From assembly GCA_903902915.1 (NCBI GenBank), contig CAIUWR010000065.1:36101-100100 (forward strand): a stretch of 64,000 bases of DNA. Direction: 5' to 3'. The position numbers and the translations under genes are program-made. Source of the stretch: an uncultured Hyphomicrobiales bacterium (GTDB lineage Bacteria > Pseudomonadota > Alphaproteobacteria > Rhizobiales > Beijerinckiaceae). The notes beneath the pieces were generated by a model. That model saw nothing but the letters and a program-made list of their open reading frames with translations. It searched no databases and was not told where the DNA came from. Positions 43,780 through 53,106 of the stretch are shown in pieces. The stretch's first letter is position 1. Each line of letters begins with the position of its first letter.

Positions 43780-44514
43780 TCAGGGAATGGCGACGCCTGA
43801 TTGCGAGGCGAGTTCACGCAAGGTACGCGGGGAAAGATCGCCTGTCACCGGCAGCTTGCGCTCGACTTCAAACCGTTCCAGCGCCTGGCGCGTGGTCGCG
43901 CCCATCATCCCGTCCATGCGCAGGACAAATCCGGCCTTGACCAGCGCCTTCTGCACCGCCGCCACTCGGCCTGCGGGCGTCGCCGGTTCGCTGACCGCTT
44001 CGCCCCTGAGCAGAGCGGCGATGGCGTCCTTTTTGGGCGCAGCTGGCGCGGCTTCCTCGCGGGGCGCGGCGCGAGGCGCAGGCGGCGGCTCGGGCGCGCG
44101 CGCGAGGGCGGCGGCTGGCGGGTTTACGGGCGCCGCGTTCGCCACGACCGGCGGAGCGCTGAGCGGACGGGGAGCGGGCGAGGGCGCCGCCAGCGCCGCT
44201 ATGGCGGGCGTTGGCTGCGCCACAGGCCTGGCCCATGTGGCGCCGGGGCGAGGACCGCCAAACAAGGGCGCGGGATGCGGCCCGGTCTGGAACATGACGG
44301 CGTTCAGGATGATCCCGGTCACCAGCGCGGACAAGGTCGCGCCGACGATCGTGCGGCCGGGCCGTCGCGTCAGGAAGGCCAGCGAAACGCCGGTCTTGCG
44401 CGGCCGGGCCAAATTCGCCAGCGCCGCAGGCTTCGCCGCAGCGGCGCGCGGTTTGCGACGCGGCTCATCGGCGAGGACGAAATCGTGATCGGATCTTGCG
44501 AGAGCTTCACGCAA
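43780..44514 (-). CDS. Membrane protein with C-terminal peptidoglycan-binding domain
   Basis: A 244-residue protein. A basic cytoplasmic N-terminus precedes one transmembrane helix (about 55-75), a long proline/alanine-rich spacer (about 80-165) and a PG_binding_1 domain (AVQKALVKAGFVLRMDGMMG and TRQALERFEVERKLPVTGDL). It should anchor in the inner membrane and reach the wall. It overlaps the sensor kinase 3' end by 8 bases, so kinase and wall-binding protein are co-expressed. Confidence 0.8.
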   Translation of the reverse strand: MREALARSDHDFVLADEPRRKPRAAAAKPAALANLARPRKTGVSLAFLTRRPGRTIVGATLSALVTGIILNAVMFQTGPHPAPLFGGPRPGATWARPVAQPTPAIAALAAPSPAPRPLSAPPVVANAAPVNPPAAALARAPEPPPAPRAAPREEAAPAAPKKDAIAALLRGEAVSEPATPAGRVAAVQKALVKAGFVLRMDGMMGATTRQALERFEVERKLPVTGDLSPRTLRELASQSGVAIP

Positions 44515-46396
44515 CTTTCTTCACCCTGGAAACAGAAGCGCCGGAGGCCGACGGGACGGAAAAAAGTGGAATCACATCGATGGAGGCGCTTCTGCGCCCT
44601 GCCGCGCCGGCGCCCTCGATGGGCAAAAGAACCTTGACGCAGGTGCCCTGACCCAACACGCTCGCGATCGAGATGGCGCCGCCGTGCAGGCCGACAAGCC
44701 CCCGCACGACGGAAAGGCCAAGCCCGGTGCCCTCGGCGTTGCGGGCGCCCGTCGCGGCCGACTGGAAAAATGCGTCGCCCAGGCGCGGCAAATCGGTCTG
44801 CTTCACGCCAACGCCGGTGTCCGCGACCTCGATGCTCAGCGAGCGCCCCTCAATCCGCACAGTGACGCGCACTTCGCCGCCTCCGGGCGTGAACTTCACC
44901 GCATTCGACAACAAATTGATCAGGATCTGTTTGCAGGCTCGCTCATCGGCGACCAATTGCGGCAGATTCGGCGCGCAGTCGCGCAGCAAGCGCAAGCCTG
45001 ACTGCTCGGCTTTCAGCTTGACCATATCGCAGCACGTCTCGATCAGAGGCGCCACGTCCAGAGCTTCGCTGGCGATCTCAAAACAGCCCGCCTCGATCTT
45101 CGACATATCGAGAATGGCGTTCACCACCGAAAGCAGGTGCTGGCCGGACGCATTGATGATGCCCGCATATTCGCGCCTGCGCGCCATGGCGTCCGGCATG
45201 ATCGCCTCATTCGCCAAAATCTCGGAAAACCCGATGATCGCGTTGAGCGGGGTGCGCAGCTCATGGCTGAGATTGGCCAGGAACCGATCCTTCGACGCAT
45301 TGGCGCGATCCGCCGTCTCAAGGGCCGCTTCACGGTCTTGCTCGGCGCGCTTTTCGCGCGAGATGTCCCGCAGAATGGAGATGACGCAGGCGCCGTCCGC
45401 CTCGACCGCGCCATGACCGCCGATCATCAGGCGGCGGCAGCGCATCTCCACCCAGCGGAAGATGGGCTCGGCATAGGCCGCGTGGTCGCCGCTCGCCGCG
45501 CCGATCCGCAGCCGGAACTCAGCCCGCGCCGCAGCCTCGCCATTGCTGGCCTGGGAGAGCGCCTTGAGAAAGGCGGGACGATCCTGCACGAAAATCCGCT
45601 CGAAAAGCCCGCGTCCATTGAGATCGCGCGCGCCAAGGCCAAAGTGCGTCTCGCTTTCGCGGCTGACATAGAGAACCGAACCGTTGCGATCATGACGCAG
45701 CATCGGATCGCCCAAGGCGCCAGCGAGCGTGGCGAAGCGCGCCTCGCCCATTTCCTGGGAACGCGCGCGCGTGAAGTCGGCCGCGCTCAACCCAATGGCC
45801 GTGGCGGCGGCGCTGGCGAGCCCCGCCAGCACATAAACGCCGTTGAGCGCGACAGCGCCGTCGACGGCGGCGGGAATCACCCCGAAAGCCACCCCTGCGA
45901 GGATGAGCGCGACAGCCGCGGCGCAACCCGCGCTGACCCGCGCCACGAGGGTGGACGAGCGGGAGAAGATCGCCTCCATCGGCGCAAGCGCCAACCAGAT
46001 GAGCGCGGCCCCCGAAAGGCCGCCCAGTCCTGCGGCGATCGCGAGCGAAGCCAGGATGCAGGCGACGGCGGACAGCGCATGGGCCGCCACCAGATCGCCC
46101 GTGCGCGAGAGCGCCACCACGCTGACGAGCGGCGCAAGCGCCAGCAGGAAGACAATGGTCTCCCAAAGCGCGGGCGCGCCCCGCAGCGCGAGATAGGGGG
46201 GAGCCAGGATCGCGATTCCCAAGGCGCCAAGCAGGCGTCTGCGGAAAAAGGCCGCATGACGGTCGCTTTCCGCAGGATGGGCGCGGGCGGTCTCATGGAC
46301 CCAGCCCGCAAACCCTTCGCGATATCGCCAAAGATCACTCACGCCAACGCTACTCCGAGGGCCGACGAAACGCGCCAGCCGTGACCGCATCAACAT
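44507..46396 (-). CDS. PAS-domain sensor histidine kinase, DivJ-like architecture
   Basis: A 629-residue kinase. Five or six hydrophobic helices fill residues about 55-205, followed by a PAS domain (HDRNGSVLYVSRESETHFGL), HisKA with the acceptor His at residue 378 (NLSHELRTPLNAI), and HATPase with NLLSNAVKFTPGGGE and GTGLGLSVV. A multi-helix N-terminus plus one PAS is the layout of DivJ, the kinase that phosphorylates DivK; this is architectural resemblance only. ATG codons at 46396 and 46390 are both possible. A near-CtrA box lies just upstream. Confidence 0.82.
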   Translation of the reverse strand: MLMRSRLARFVGPRSSVGVSDLWRYREGFAGWVHETARAHPAESDRHAAFFRRRLLGALGIAILAPPYLALRGAPALWETIVFLLALAPLVSVVALSRTGDLVAAHALSAVACILASLAIAAGLGGLSGAALIWLALAPMEAIFSRSSTLVARVSAGCAAAVALILAGVAFGVIPAAVDGAVALNGVYVLAGLASAAATAIGLSAADFTRARSQEMGEARFATLAGALGDPMLRHDRNGSVLYVSRESETHFGLGARDLNGRGLFERIFVQDRPAFLKALSQASNGEAAARAEFRLRIGAASGDHAAYAEPIFRWVEMRCRRLMIGGHGAVEADGACVISILRDISREKRAEQDREAALETADRANASKDRFLANLSHELRTPLNAIIGFSEILANEAIMPDAMARRREYAGIINASGQHLLSVVNAILDMSKIEAGCFEIASEALDVAPLIETCCDMVKLKAEQSGLRLLRDCAPNLPQLVADERACKQILINLLSNAVKFTPGGGEVRVTVRIEGRSLSIEVADTGVGVKQTDLPRLGDAFFQSAATGARNAEGTGLGLSVVRGLVGLHGGAISIASVLGQGTCVKVLLPIEGAGAAGRRSASIDVIPLFSVPSASGASVSRVKKVA

Positions 46397-46650
46397 CCCA
46401 TCGGCGCCTTAAGTGACCCCTAACCGATGGCCGGAAGAACGGTTTTCCGAAGCGATCCTGACCGTTGAAGGGGCTAAATCGGCGCATATGGTTTAGAAGA
46501 TGTTGCGCAAATCGCAGGCGGCGGCGCTTTGTGAAGAGGCTGTGAAGATTCGCGGTGAACGGAACATGAAGCCCCCCAGCCCAGTCCCGCGGTAACCATT
46601 TGCTGCGGATTGGCTGTTAGACGTCGGAGATCCTCTGCGGACGGCGCGCC

Positions 46651-46884
46651 ATGTTCTTCCTGCTTCGCCTTGCCTTCTGGCTTGGCCTCACCTTTGCGAT
46701 GATGGATTGGCCGGATGGCGCCGCCCCCGACCCGGCCGCGCTTGCGCAGGCGGCCGCTCAAGCGGCGGCGCAGGACATCGCGAGCCGCTGCGCGGCCGCC
46801 CCCCAAGCGTGCCTCGAAGGCGCGAGCAAACTGGAATCATTGCGAAAGGCCGCCAGCCCAGCCCCAGGGCGCGGCGGAAACTGA
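46651..46884 (+). CDS. Small membrane protein, DUF5330-like
   Basis: A 77-residue protein starting MFFLLRLAFWLGLTFAMM, a single membrane helix, followed by an alanine-rich stretch with two cysteines (SRCAAAPQAC). The beginning and the place before sufE fit DUF5330 proteins of Hyphomicrobiales. Function unknown. It is divergent from the PAS kinase, with about 250 bases of non-coding DNA between them in which only a near-CtrA box was noticed. Confidence 0.65.
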   Translation: MFFLLRLAFWLGLTFAMMDWPDGAAPDPAALAQAAAQAAAQDIASRCAAAPQACLEGASKLESLRKAASPAPGRGGN

Positions 46885-46953
46885 AACCCGCCAAGGGTAG
46901 CGCGGCGCTGATACATGGCCCATATAGACAAGAACGCCAATCGAGCCCGAACC

Positions 46954-47379
46954 ATGACTTCCACCGCCGACATCATCGCCGATTTCGACCTTCTCGACGA
47001 CTGGGAAGACCGCTACCGCTACCTCATCGAACTGGGCCGCAAGCTGGAGCCCTTGCCAGAAGAGGCGCGCACCGAGGAAAACAAGGTGCGCGGCTGCGCC
47101 AGTCAGGTGTGGGTGGAAACCCGGGTGGACCATTCAGGCGCCCAGCCCGTGCTGAGCTTTCGCGGCGACAGCGACGCCCATATCGTGCGGGGGCTGGTCT
47201 GTCTGGTTCTGTCGATTTATTCCAATCGTCCTGCGGACGAAATCGCTCACACGGAAGCGATGGACGTTTTTCAACAACTCGGCCTCACCGCTCACCTGAC
47301 GCCGCAGCGCTCGAACGGGGTGAGGTCCATGGTGGAGCGCATCAAGAATGACGCGCGCCAATCCCTGCAAGACGCCTGA
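46954..47379 (+). CDS. sufE: Cysteine desulfuration protein SufE
   Basis: A 141-residue sulfur-acceptor protein that takes persulfide from SufS for iron-sulfur cluster assembly. The active Cys is in NKVRGCASQVWV (about residue 50). The region FDLLDDWEDRYRYLIELGR is the usual N-terminus. The ATG at 46954 was selected for family length. It is convergent with the DUF6456 gene (stops adjacent). No other suf genes are in the window. Confidence 0.92.
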   Translation: MTSTADIIADFDLLDDWEDRYRYLIELGRKLEPLPEEARTEENKVRGCASQVWVETRVDHSGAQPVLSFRGDSDAHIVRGLVCLVLSIYSNRPADEIAHTEAMDVFQQLGLTAHLTPQRSNGVRSMVERIKNDARQSLQDA

Positions 47380-48279
47380 TCACGCGCCCATTTGCAGAGC
47401 GGCGTGCAGCACCGGCCGGAAATCGCCCGCGCCCCAGTGACGCAAGCTTGAGCCAGCCCGGCCGCGCGCCACAGGATCAAGCCCATAATGGCGGCACAAT
47501 TGACGCAGCGCCAGCTCCAGCACCAGCTTGCCGGAGCGCGCTGGCCATCCACGCTCCCGCTCGATGGTCTCAAGCCCTTTCAGAAACCCGCAAATATCAA
47601 TCAGAAGCCCGGACAGGTCCGCTCCCACGGCGGCCAGGGCGGCCCGGGCGCGTTGCCGCGCAGCGATCAACGCATCGGTGAAGTCAGCGGGGCCCTGCGC
47701 TCTTGAGCCCGACGCCACGGCTGCGGACCAGTTAGCCGTCGTGCGCGGCAGCATGGCGCCGATCGTCAAATCCCGGCGCAGACGCTCCCCCGCCTCCAGA
47801 CAGGCGGCGTCCACCAAGGGCAGACCATCCCTGCCCTTGCGCCGCGCCAGCCAGGCGAGCGGACTTTCCGCGTCATCGACCAGAACAGGCGTTCCGCAGG
47901 GGCCCGCCTCGCCAGCCCGCAAAGGCTTGTGCTGGGCGAGCCACGGGTCGGCTCCAGCCTTGGCTCCGTGACGCGCCGCATGGGCGAGCCCCTCCTGCGA
48001 CGCCCGCAATCTGCGCCGCCCGGAGGGACCGGCGGCCTCCCATGCGACAAGACCGGCGCGCAATAGCAACGTCAAGGCTGAGCAACGGCAACTGCCCACG
48101 CGAACCGAGACGCCGTTGCGCGAACCGACGATGGCGATCTCCCCACCTTCGCCTTCGACGCCATAAGCGCCGTCGCCGCACAACAGGGCTAGCGCCCGTT
48201 CTGCGTCCTTTGAAAGAGTGGAACGGAGTTCATTCCTGGCGACGGAGCGCCTGGGGCGGGAAACGGTGTCGGCCATCAA
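47380..48279 (-). CDS. DUF6456 helix-turn-helix-like protein
   Basis: A 299-residue protein whose C-terminus (GLETIERERGWPARSGK and LVLELALRQLCRHYGLDP) is the DUF6456 signature, and whose N-terminal half resembles a winged-helix regulator (ALTLLLRAGLVAWEAAG). It is typical of Hyphomicrobiales beside mucR and sufE. Role unknown, probably regulatory. About 160 bases with the mucR terminator lie between it and mucR. Confidence 0.75.
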   Translation of the reverse strand: MMADTVSRPRRSVARNELRSTLSKDAERALALLCGDGAYGVEGEGGEIAIVGSRNGVSVRVGSCRCSALTLLLRAGLVAWEAAGPSGRRRLRASQEGLAHAARHGAKAGADPWLAQHKPLRAGEAGPCGTPVLVDDAESPLAWLARRKGRDGLPLVDAACLEAGERLRRDLTIGAMLPRTTANWSAAVASGSRAQGPADFTDALIAARQRARAALAAVGADLSGLLIDICGFLKGLETIERERGWPARSGKLVLELALRQLCRHYGLDPVARGRAGSSLRHWGAGDFRPVLHAALQMGA

Positions 48280-48395
48280 TCAACTCCCTCGTGAATGCAA
48301 TCAACCGACCACATCCACAGGAAGGTGTCAAGAAAAAAATCTTATCATAAGATTTTAGGCTTATCTCAAAAAGGAATTTCAAGCCCACAGGACGC

Positions 48396-48422
48396 AAAAA
48401 AGCCGCCCTCAGGGCGGCTTTC
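48396..48422 (-). terminator. Intrinsic terminator after mucR
   Basis: On the minus strand AAGCCGCC pairs with GGCGGCTT around a short CTGAG-type loop and ends in a run of six T. It lies 22 bases beyond the mucR stop. Confidence 0.9.
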
Positions 48423-48443
48423 AAAACGGCCGTGGCGCTGGAC

Positions 48444-48860
48444 TTAACGCTTGCGGCGACGCTGCTGACCCAGACCCATCTGCTTGGCGAGCTGGGAACG
48501 CGCCTTGGCGTAGTTCGGAGCGACCATTGGATAGTCCAGCGGAAGACCCCACTTCTCGCGGTATTCTTCTGGCGAGATATTGTACTGGGTGCGCAGGTGA
48601 CGCTTCAGGGACTTGAACTTTTTCCCGTCTTCCAGGCAAATGATGAAGTCGTTGGTGATCGACTTCTTGGCGGGGACAGCCGGCTTCAACGTTTCGACCA
48701 CTACCGGGGCGGCGCCGCTCGTCACACGCAACAAAGCGTTGTGAACTTCGTTGATCAAAGCGGGCAATTCGCTGGAAGGAACCGAATTATTGCTGACATA
48801 GGCGGAGACGATATCCGCAGCCAACTCAATGTAATTACTTGAGCCCGAGCTTTCATTCAT
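48444..48860 (-). CDS. mucR: Ros/MucR family transcriptional regulator
   Basis: A 138-residue global regulator of exopolysaccharide, motility and symbiosis or virulence genes in related bacteria; MucR proteins bind AT-rich DNA in an H-NS-like manner. The N-terminal oligomerisation region is followed by the zinc-finger-like segment [15 protein letters not shown] and the conserved [21 protein letters not shown] end. The finger keeps Cys, Asp and the first His, but the usual second His region reads RTQYN, so one zinc ligand may be missing, as in some characterised rhizobial homologues. Confidence 0.93.
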   Translation of the reverse strand: MNESSGSSNYIELAADIVSAYVSNNSVPSSELPALINEVHNALLRVTSGAAPVVVETLKPAVPAKKSITNDFIICLEDGKKFKSLKRHLRTQYNISPEEYREKWGLPLDYPMVAPNYAKARSQLAKQMGLGQQRRRKR

Positions 48861-49176
48861 GGTTTAGGACCCCCTGAAAAATTCAAGTGATTGATTTCGA
48901 GCCAAATCGCCCCAAAAACTCTGGAAGAAAGAGCCCAACGTCAACACACCGCTCATTGTTTAATTGTGAATCCCGCGCTATGCAAGCAAATATGATACAA
49001 ATAAAGACGATGTCGATCCTTTTTTATTGGTCCATACAATGGCCGACCGTATAGGTTCGCGAGTAAAGCTACGCCGTTGTAAGCGTTATGCAAACGTGTC
49101 GTACAGGCGCCGCCTCAACAGCTGCGCGTAATGTAAGTTCGCCTCAATCCCTACCCGAACGGAAAGCTGTCACATC
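48861..49176. other. Intergenic region between mucR and oligopeptidase B genes
   Basis: These 316 bases are AT-richer than the surroundings (for example TTTTTTATTGG) and separate two divergent genes. They must carry both promoters. MucR proteins are known to autoregulate through AT-rich DNA, so binding here is plausible. No RNA gene or clear palindromic operator was found. Confidence 0.5.
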
Positions 49177-51285
49177 ATGGAAAGACCCGGCTTCGATCTG
49201 ACGAGACCCATCCCGGAGCAAGTTCAGGCCCGCCGTACAACCCATGTGGCGCATGGCAAAGTTCTGATTGACGATTACGGCTGGCTGCGGGCCGCGAACT
49301 GGCAAGAGGTGCTGAAGGATCCGGCGGCCCTGCCCCAGGAGATCCGCGACGTGCTGGAGCGCGAGAACCGCCATGCGGACGCGGTCCTCGCGCCCACCGC
49401 CGCCCTGCAAAAGGCGCTCGTCAAGGAAATGCGCGGGCGCATCAAGGAAGATGACGCCGACGTTCCGGAAAGCGACGGCCCTTTCGACTATTACGACCGC
49501 TACCGGGAGGGCGGCGAGCACGAACTCGTCTGCCGCCGCCCCAAAAACGCCGGTGGGGAAGAGATCTTGCTGGATGGCGACGCGCTCGCGAAAGGCAAGG
49601 CTTTCTTCGAAATCGGCGGGGCCGAAATTTCTCCCGATCACAGCCGCCTCGCCTGGAGCGCGGATGAGCGAGGCTCCGAATATTATACGATCCGCGTGCG
49701 TGACCTTGGCGCGGGAACAGATCTGCCTGACGTTGTCGAAGAGACCGACGGCGAAGTGGTCTGGAGCGCGGATGGCGCCTCCTTCCTCTACATCCGCCTC
49801 GACGAGAACCATCGCCCGAGCCGCGTCTACCGTCGCAGGCTGGGCCAGGATCCCTCGACCGACGAACTGATCTTCGAGGAGACGGATCCCGGCTGGTTCA
49901 TGAATGTGTGGCGCAGCCGCTCGCGCCGCTTCGCCATCATCCAGCTCACCGACCACGATTCCGCTGAAGTTCACCTTCTTGACCTGCATGACCCCCATGC
50001 AAAACCGCGTCTGGTGGCGGCGCGCGAAAATGGTTTGCGCTATGATGTGGAGCATCATGGCCCGCGCCTCTTCATCCGCACGAACGCGGATGGCTGCGAA
50101 GATTTCAAACTGGTCGAGGCGCCCCTGTCCAACCCGGACCGCATCAACTGGAAAGATGTGATCCCCTATCGCCCCGGCCGCATGATTACGCGCATCAGCG
50201 CGTTTCAAAATCATCTCGTCCGCCTCGAACGCGAGAACAGCCTTCCGCAAATCATCGTGCGCGATATCGCCAGCGGCGAGGAACATGCGATCGCCTTTGA
50301 CGAGGAAGCCTATTCGCTCTCCCTGCATGGCTCGCGCGAGTTCGAGTCAAAAACGCTGCGCTTCGCCTATTCTTCCATGACGACTCCAGAAGAAATCTAC
50401 GATTACGACATGGACACGCGGAGCCGGGTTTTGCGCAAGCGCCAGACCATCCCCAGCGGCCACGATCCTGCGCAATATGTGACCCGGCGCATTTTCGCCA
50501 CCGCCGCAGACGGCGCGCAAATTCCGGTCTCGATCCTCTACAGGCGCGACACCGCCCTTGATGGAAGCGCGCCGCTTTTCATCACCGGATATGGCTCCTA
50601 TGGCCACGCCTATCCGGCCAGCTTTTCAAGCCGACGCCTGTCGCTGGCGGATCGCGGCTTTGTCTACGCCATCGCCCATGTGCGCGGCGGTACAGACAAG
50701 GGCTGGGGCTGGTACAAGGACGGCAAGCTCGACAAGAAGCCCAATACATTTGGCGATTTCATCGCCTGCGCGCGCCATCTGGCGGCGCAGAAATTCACCA
50801 CGGAAGGCCGCATCGTGGCCTCTGGCGGCAGCGCGGGCGGCATGCTCATGGGCGCCATCGCCAATATGGCTCCCAAGCTGTTTGCGGGCGTCGTCGCTGA
50901 TGTGCCCTTCGTGGATGTGATGAACACCATGCTCGACGCGACCTTGCCCCTGACCCCGCCTGAATGGCTGGAATGGGGCGATCCGATCCATGATGCGAAA
51001 GCCTATGAAACCATGCTGTCTTATTCGCCCTACGACAATGTGAAGGCGCAAGACTATCCGGCGATCCTTGCGCTGGGCGGATTGACGGATCCGCGCGTGA
51101 CCTATTGGGAGCCCGCCAAATGGGTCGCCCGCTTGCGCGCCACCATGACGGGCGGCGGCCCCATTCTGCTCAAGACGAATATGGACGCTGGCCATGGCGG
51201 CGCCTCGGGCCGTTTCGATTCACTGAAAGACACCGCGCTGGAATATGCCTTCGCCATGGCGGCGGTTGCGATGGCTGGGGCGTGA
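49177..51285 (+). CDS. ptrB: Oligopeptidase B (S9A prolyl oligopeptidase family)
   Basis: A 702-residue serine peptidase cutting short peptides after basic residues. The N-terminal beta-propeller region contains the YDRYREGGEHELVCRR stretch. The alpha/beta hydrolase domain has Ser552 in SGGSAGG, an Asp in GLTDPRV and His673 in DAGHGG, giving a full triad. Length and the ITGYGSYGHAYPASFS region fit oligopeptidase B. No signal peptide is seen, so cytoplasmic. Confidence 0.92.
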   Translation: MERPGFDLTRPIPEQVQARRTTHVAHGKVLIDDYGWLRAANWQEVLKDPAALPQEIRDVLERENRHADAVLAPTAALQKALVKEMRGRIKEDDADVPESDGPFDYYDRYREGGEHELVCRRPKNAGGEEILLDGDALAKGKAFFEIGGAEISPDHSRLAWSADERGSEYYTIRVRDLGAGTDLPDVVEETDGEVVWSADGASFLYIRLDENHRPSRVYRRRLGQDPSTDELIFEETDPGWFMNVWRSRSRRFAIIQLTDHDSAEVHLLDLHDPHAKPRLVAARENGLRYDVEHHGPRLFIRTNADGCEDFKLVEAPLSNPDRINWKDVIPYRPGRMITRISAFQNHLVRLERENSLPQIIVRDIASGEEHAIAFDEEAYSLSLHGSREFESKTLRFAYSSMTTPEEIYDYDMDTRSRVLRKRQTIPSGHDPAQYVTRRIFATAADGAQIPVSILYRRDTALDGSAPLFITGYGSYGHAYPASFSSRRLSLADRGFVYAIAHVRGGTDKGWGWYKDGKLDKKPNTFGDFIACARHLAAQKFTTEGRIVASGGSAGGMLMGAIANMAPKLFAGVVADVPFVDVMNTMLDATLPLTPPEWLEWGDPIHDAKAYETMLSYSPYDNVKAQDYPAILALGGLTDPRVTYWEPAKWVARLRATMTGGGPILLKTNMDAGHGGASGRFDSLKDTALEYAFAMAAVAMAGA

Positions 51286-51331
51286 GGGAGCGCCCGACGT
51301 CACGGCGCTTCCCCGTCTGATCAGGCAAATC

Positions 51332-52573
51332 CTAGACGTCGCCAGACCCGGCGTTGCCTGATTCGATATGGGCGCGCAGATCGGCCATGGAGGCGAAGCG
51401 GAATATGCCGTGATCCGTTTGCGCGTCGATCGAGCCGTCGGAATAGAGCGTATAATGCGACCCGCCGCTTGAGTAGCGGCCGACGACGTCGGGTTCCGGC
51501 GCATGTTCCTCTGCGCCGGGGCCAGCTTCGGTATGGTCCGCGACGCTGGCCTCCTGATCATGCTCGGGAGCCTCAGCCGTCGCAGGCGCCTGATGATGGG
51601 CGGGCTCCTCGTCATGGGCCGGTTCTTGCCCCGAGGCCTCATGAGATGAAACTGGCGGCTCGGTCAGCGAACCTGTTGGGGGGCGAGAGCGCAACCAATC
51701 AAGCGCGGGCGACTTGCGCCCCTCCTCGCGGGCCAGCGCGCGTTCCAACCAGGCGTATCCTGGAGAAACGAGCGGCGTCTGCGATTCATCGGCGGGAGCC
51801 TCTTCCTGTGCAGGCTCCTCCGGCACATGGCATTCCGTCGACACTTCGTCGGCGTCCGCCGCTTCGATTCGCTCCTCGGCCGCAGGCGCCGGGCTTTGCG
51901 GGACAGGTTCAGGCGCGGGTTCCTGCGCAAGCTCCAGTTCCGCTTGCGGTTCAGGCTCGCTTGGCTGCGCCGCTGGCGTTTCGGGCGGGAGTTGAACGAC
52001 GGGAGGCGGACCAACAGGGGCTCTGGCGAGGATGCCGCCGGCCGCTACGCCAGCGACCGCAGCCACTGTCTCGGAGGCCTGCAAATGGCCGCTTGCGGCG
52101 ACCTTCGGCGCCGGAGCCCCCGCAACGGGGGGCGCGGGAGGAAAGATTTGCTCGAAGGTCGGTGATTCGTGCGCAAGGACGACCGGCTCCGGCTCATGGG
52201 CGCGCGGCGGAGGCGTCGGCCGCGCCGGGGGGGCCGGGATCGCAGGGGAAAACGGGGGCGGCGAAACTGAGTCAGCAGGCGCCGGGGGCTCGTGGAACAC
52301 AGGCGCGGAAGGCGCGGGCGCCTCGAAGGTCGCAGAGGCGGAGCGCTCGACGGCAGGAGCCGCTGAACCCGCAGCCATCCCCCGCAAAGCCTCGACTTCC
52401 CGGATCAGAATGAACAGCGCGAAGGTCAACACGCCACCCACCAGCGCGACAGAGCCCGCGATGACGGAGACCCAGCCCCGCTCTGACTGAATGACATCCA
52501 CACCATTCCAGATGGAAACGGCGCCACCCAGAGCCAGCAAAGCGCCGAGCGCCAGCGCCACCCATTTCGTCAT
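51332..52573 (-). CDS. Proline/alanine/glutamate-rich membrane protein of unknown function
   Basis: A 413-residue protein with two N-terminal helices (about 4-24 and 35-60), a disordered middle of about 270 residues rich in P, A and E, and a conserved-looking C-terminal domain: RYSSGGSHYTLYSDGSIDAQTDHG, here RYSSGGSHYTLY then GIFRFASMADLRAHIE. The C-terminal piece looks like a small beta-rich module. Reverse-strand shadows exist because of the biased composition, but this frame has the coherent membrane and end domains. No family recognised. Confidence 0.7.
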   Translation of the reverse strand: MTKWVALALGALLALGGAVSIWNGVDVIQSERGWVSVIAGSVALVGGVLTFALFILIREVEALRGMAAGSAAPAVERSASATFEAPAPSAPVFHEPPAPADSVSPPPFSPAIPAPPARPTPPPRAHEPEPVVLAHESPTFEQIFPPAPPVAGAPAPKVAASGHLQASETVAAVAGVAAGGILARAPVGPPPVVQLPPETPAAQPSEPEPQAELELAQEPAPEPVPQSPAPAAEERIEAADADEVSTECHVPEEPAQEEAPADESQTPLVSPGYAWLERALAREEGRKSPALDWLRSRPPTGSLTEPPVSSHEASGQEPAHDEEPAHHQAPATAEAPEHDQEASVADHTEAGPGAEEHAPEPDVVGRYSSGGSHYTLYSDGSIDAQTDHGIFRFASMADLRAHIESGNAGSGDV

Positions 52574-53106
52574 TTCATCTCCAACCCGTGATCCTGATAA
52601 GGACGTTCAGCGCCCGACAAATAACCAATTCCACGCAAGAGAGCAAAGGCCTCTGGATGGCGGCGCCCGGAACGGCTGGCCTTCCGTTGGATGTCGGGAA
52701 CAAGGGGCGGCCTGCACAGTCGGTCCGCATGTGCGAATCGACGTTGCCAGGATCAAGCAAATATCGGCTCCCACCGTTTGATTTTCAGCAAAACCGTGCG
52801 CGTCGCGCGAGAAGACCACTTCCAGGCGACCGACGGCGCAGGTCTGATCAAGCTGACGGTCTTGCGAATTGAAGGGACTTGATGATTATGTCACACTCAG
52901 GTCAAGCAACCGATAACAATGGCCCCGCAGGCCACGGAGAATCATCCCAGCGAGGCTCTTCTCGCTCAGCCGAACGAAAGCCCGCGCAGTGGATTTCTGA
53001 AAGACCTGAGCGCGAGCGCCGCGCGGCTGCCGCCATCCCCGCCCAAAGCGGGAGCGCGCAGGCCCGTGCTGCAACTGTCCACCCTACCCAACCGGAGACC
53101 AAGCCA
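52574..53106. other. Intergenic region before sodB
   Basis: About 530 bases between the divergent membrane-protein gene and sodB. Open frames here lack ribosome binding sites and look random, including an in-frame extension of sodB. The sodB promoter must lie within it, but no convincing operator, RNA gene or repeat was seen. Confidence 0.5.

Noticed and set aside
52879..53106. 76-codon N-terminal extension of superoxide dismutase
   Set aside because: Low-complexity, no signal peptide, and homologues begin at the downstream ATG with its own ribosome binding site.
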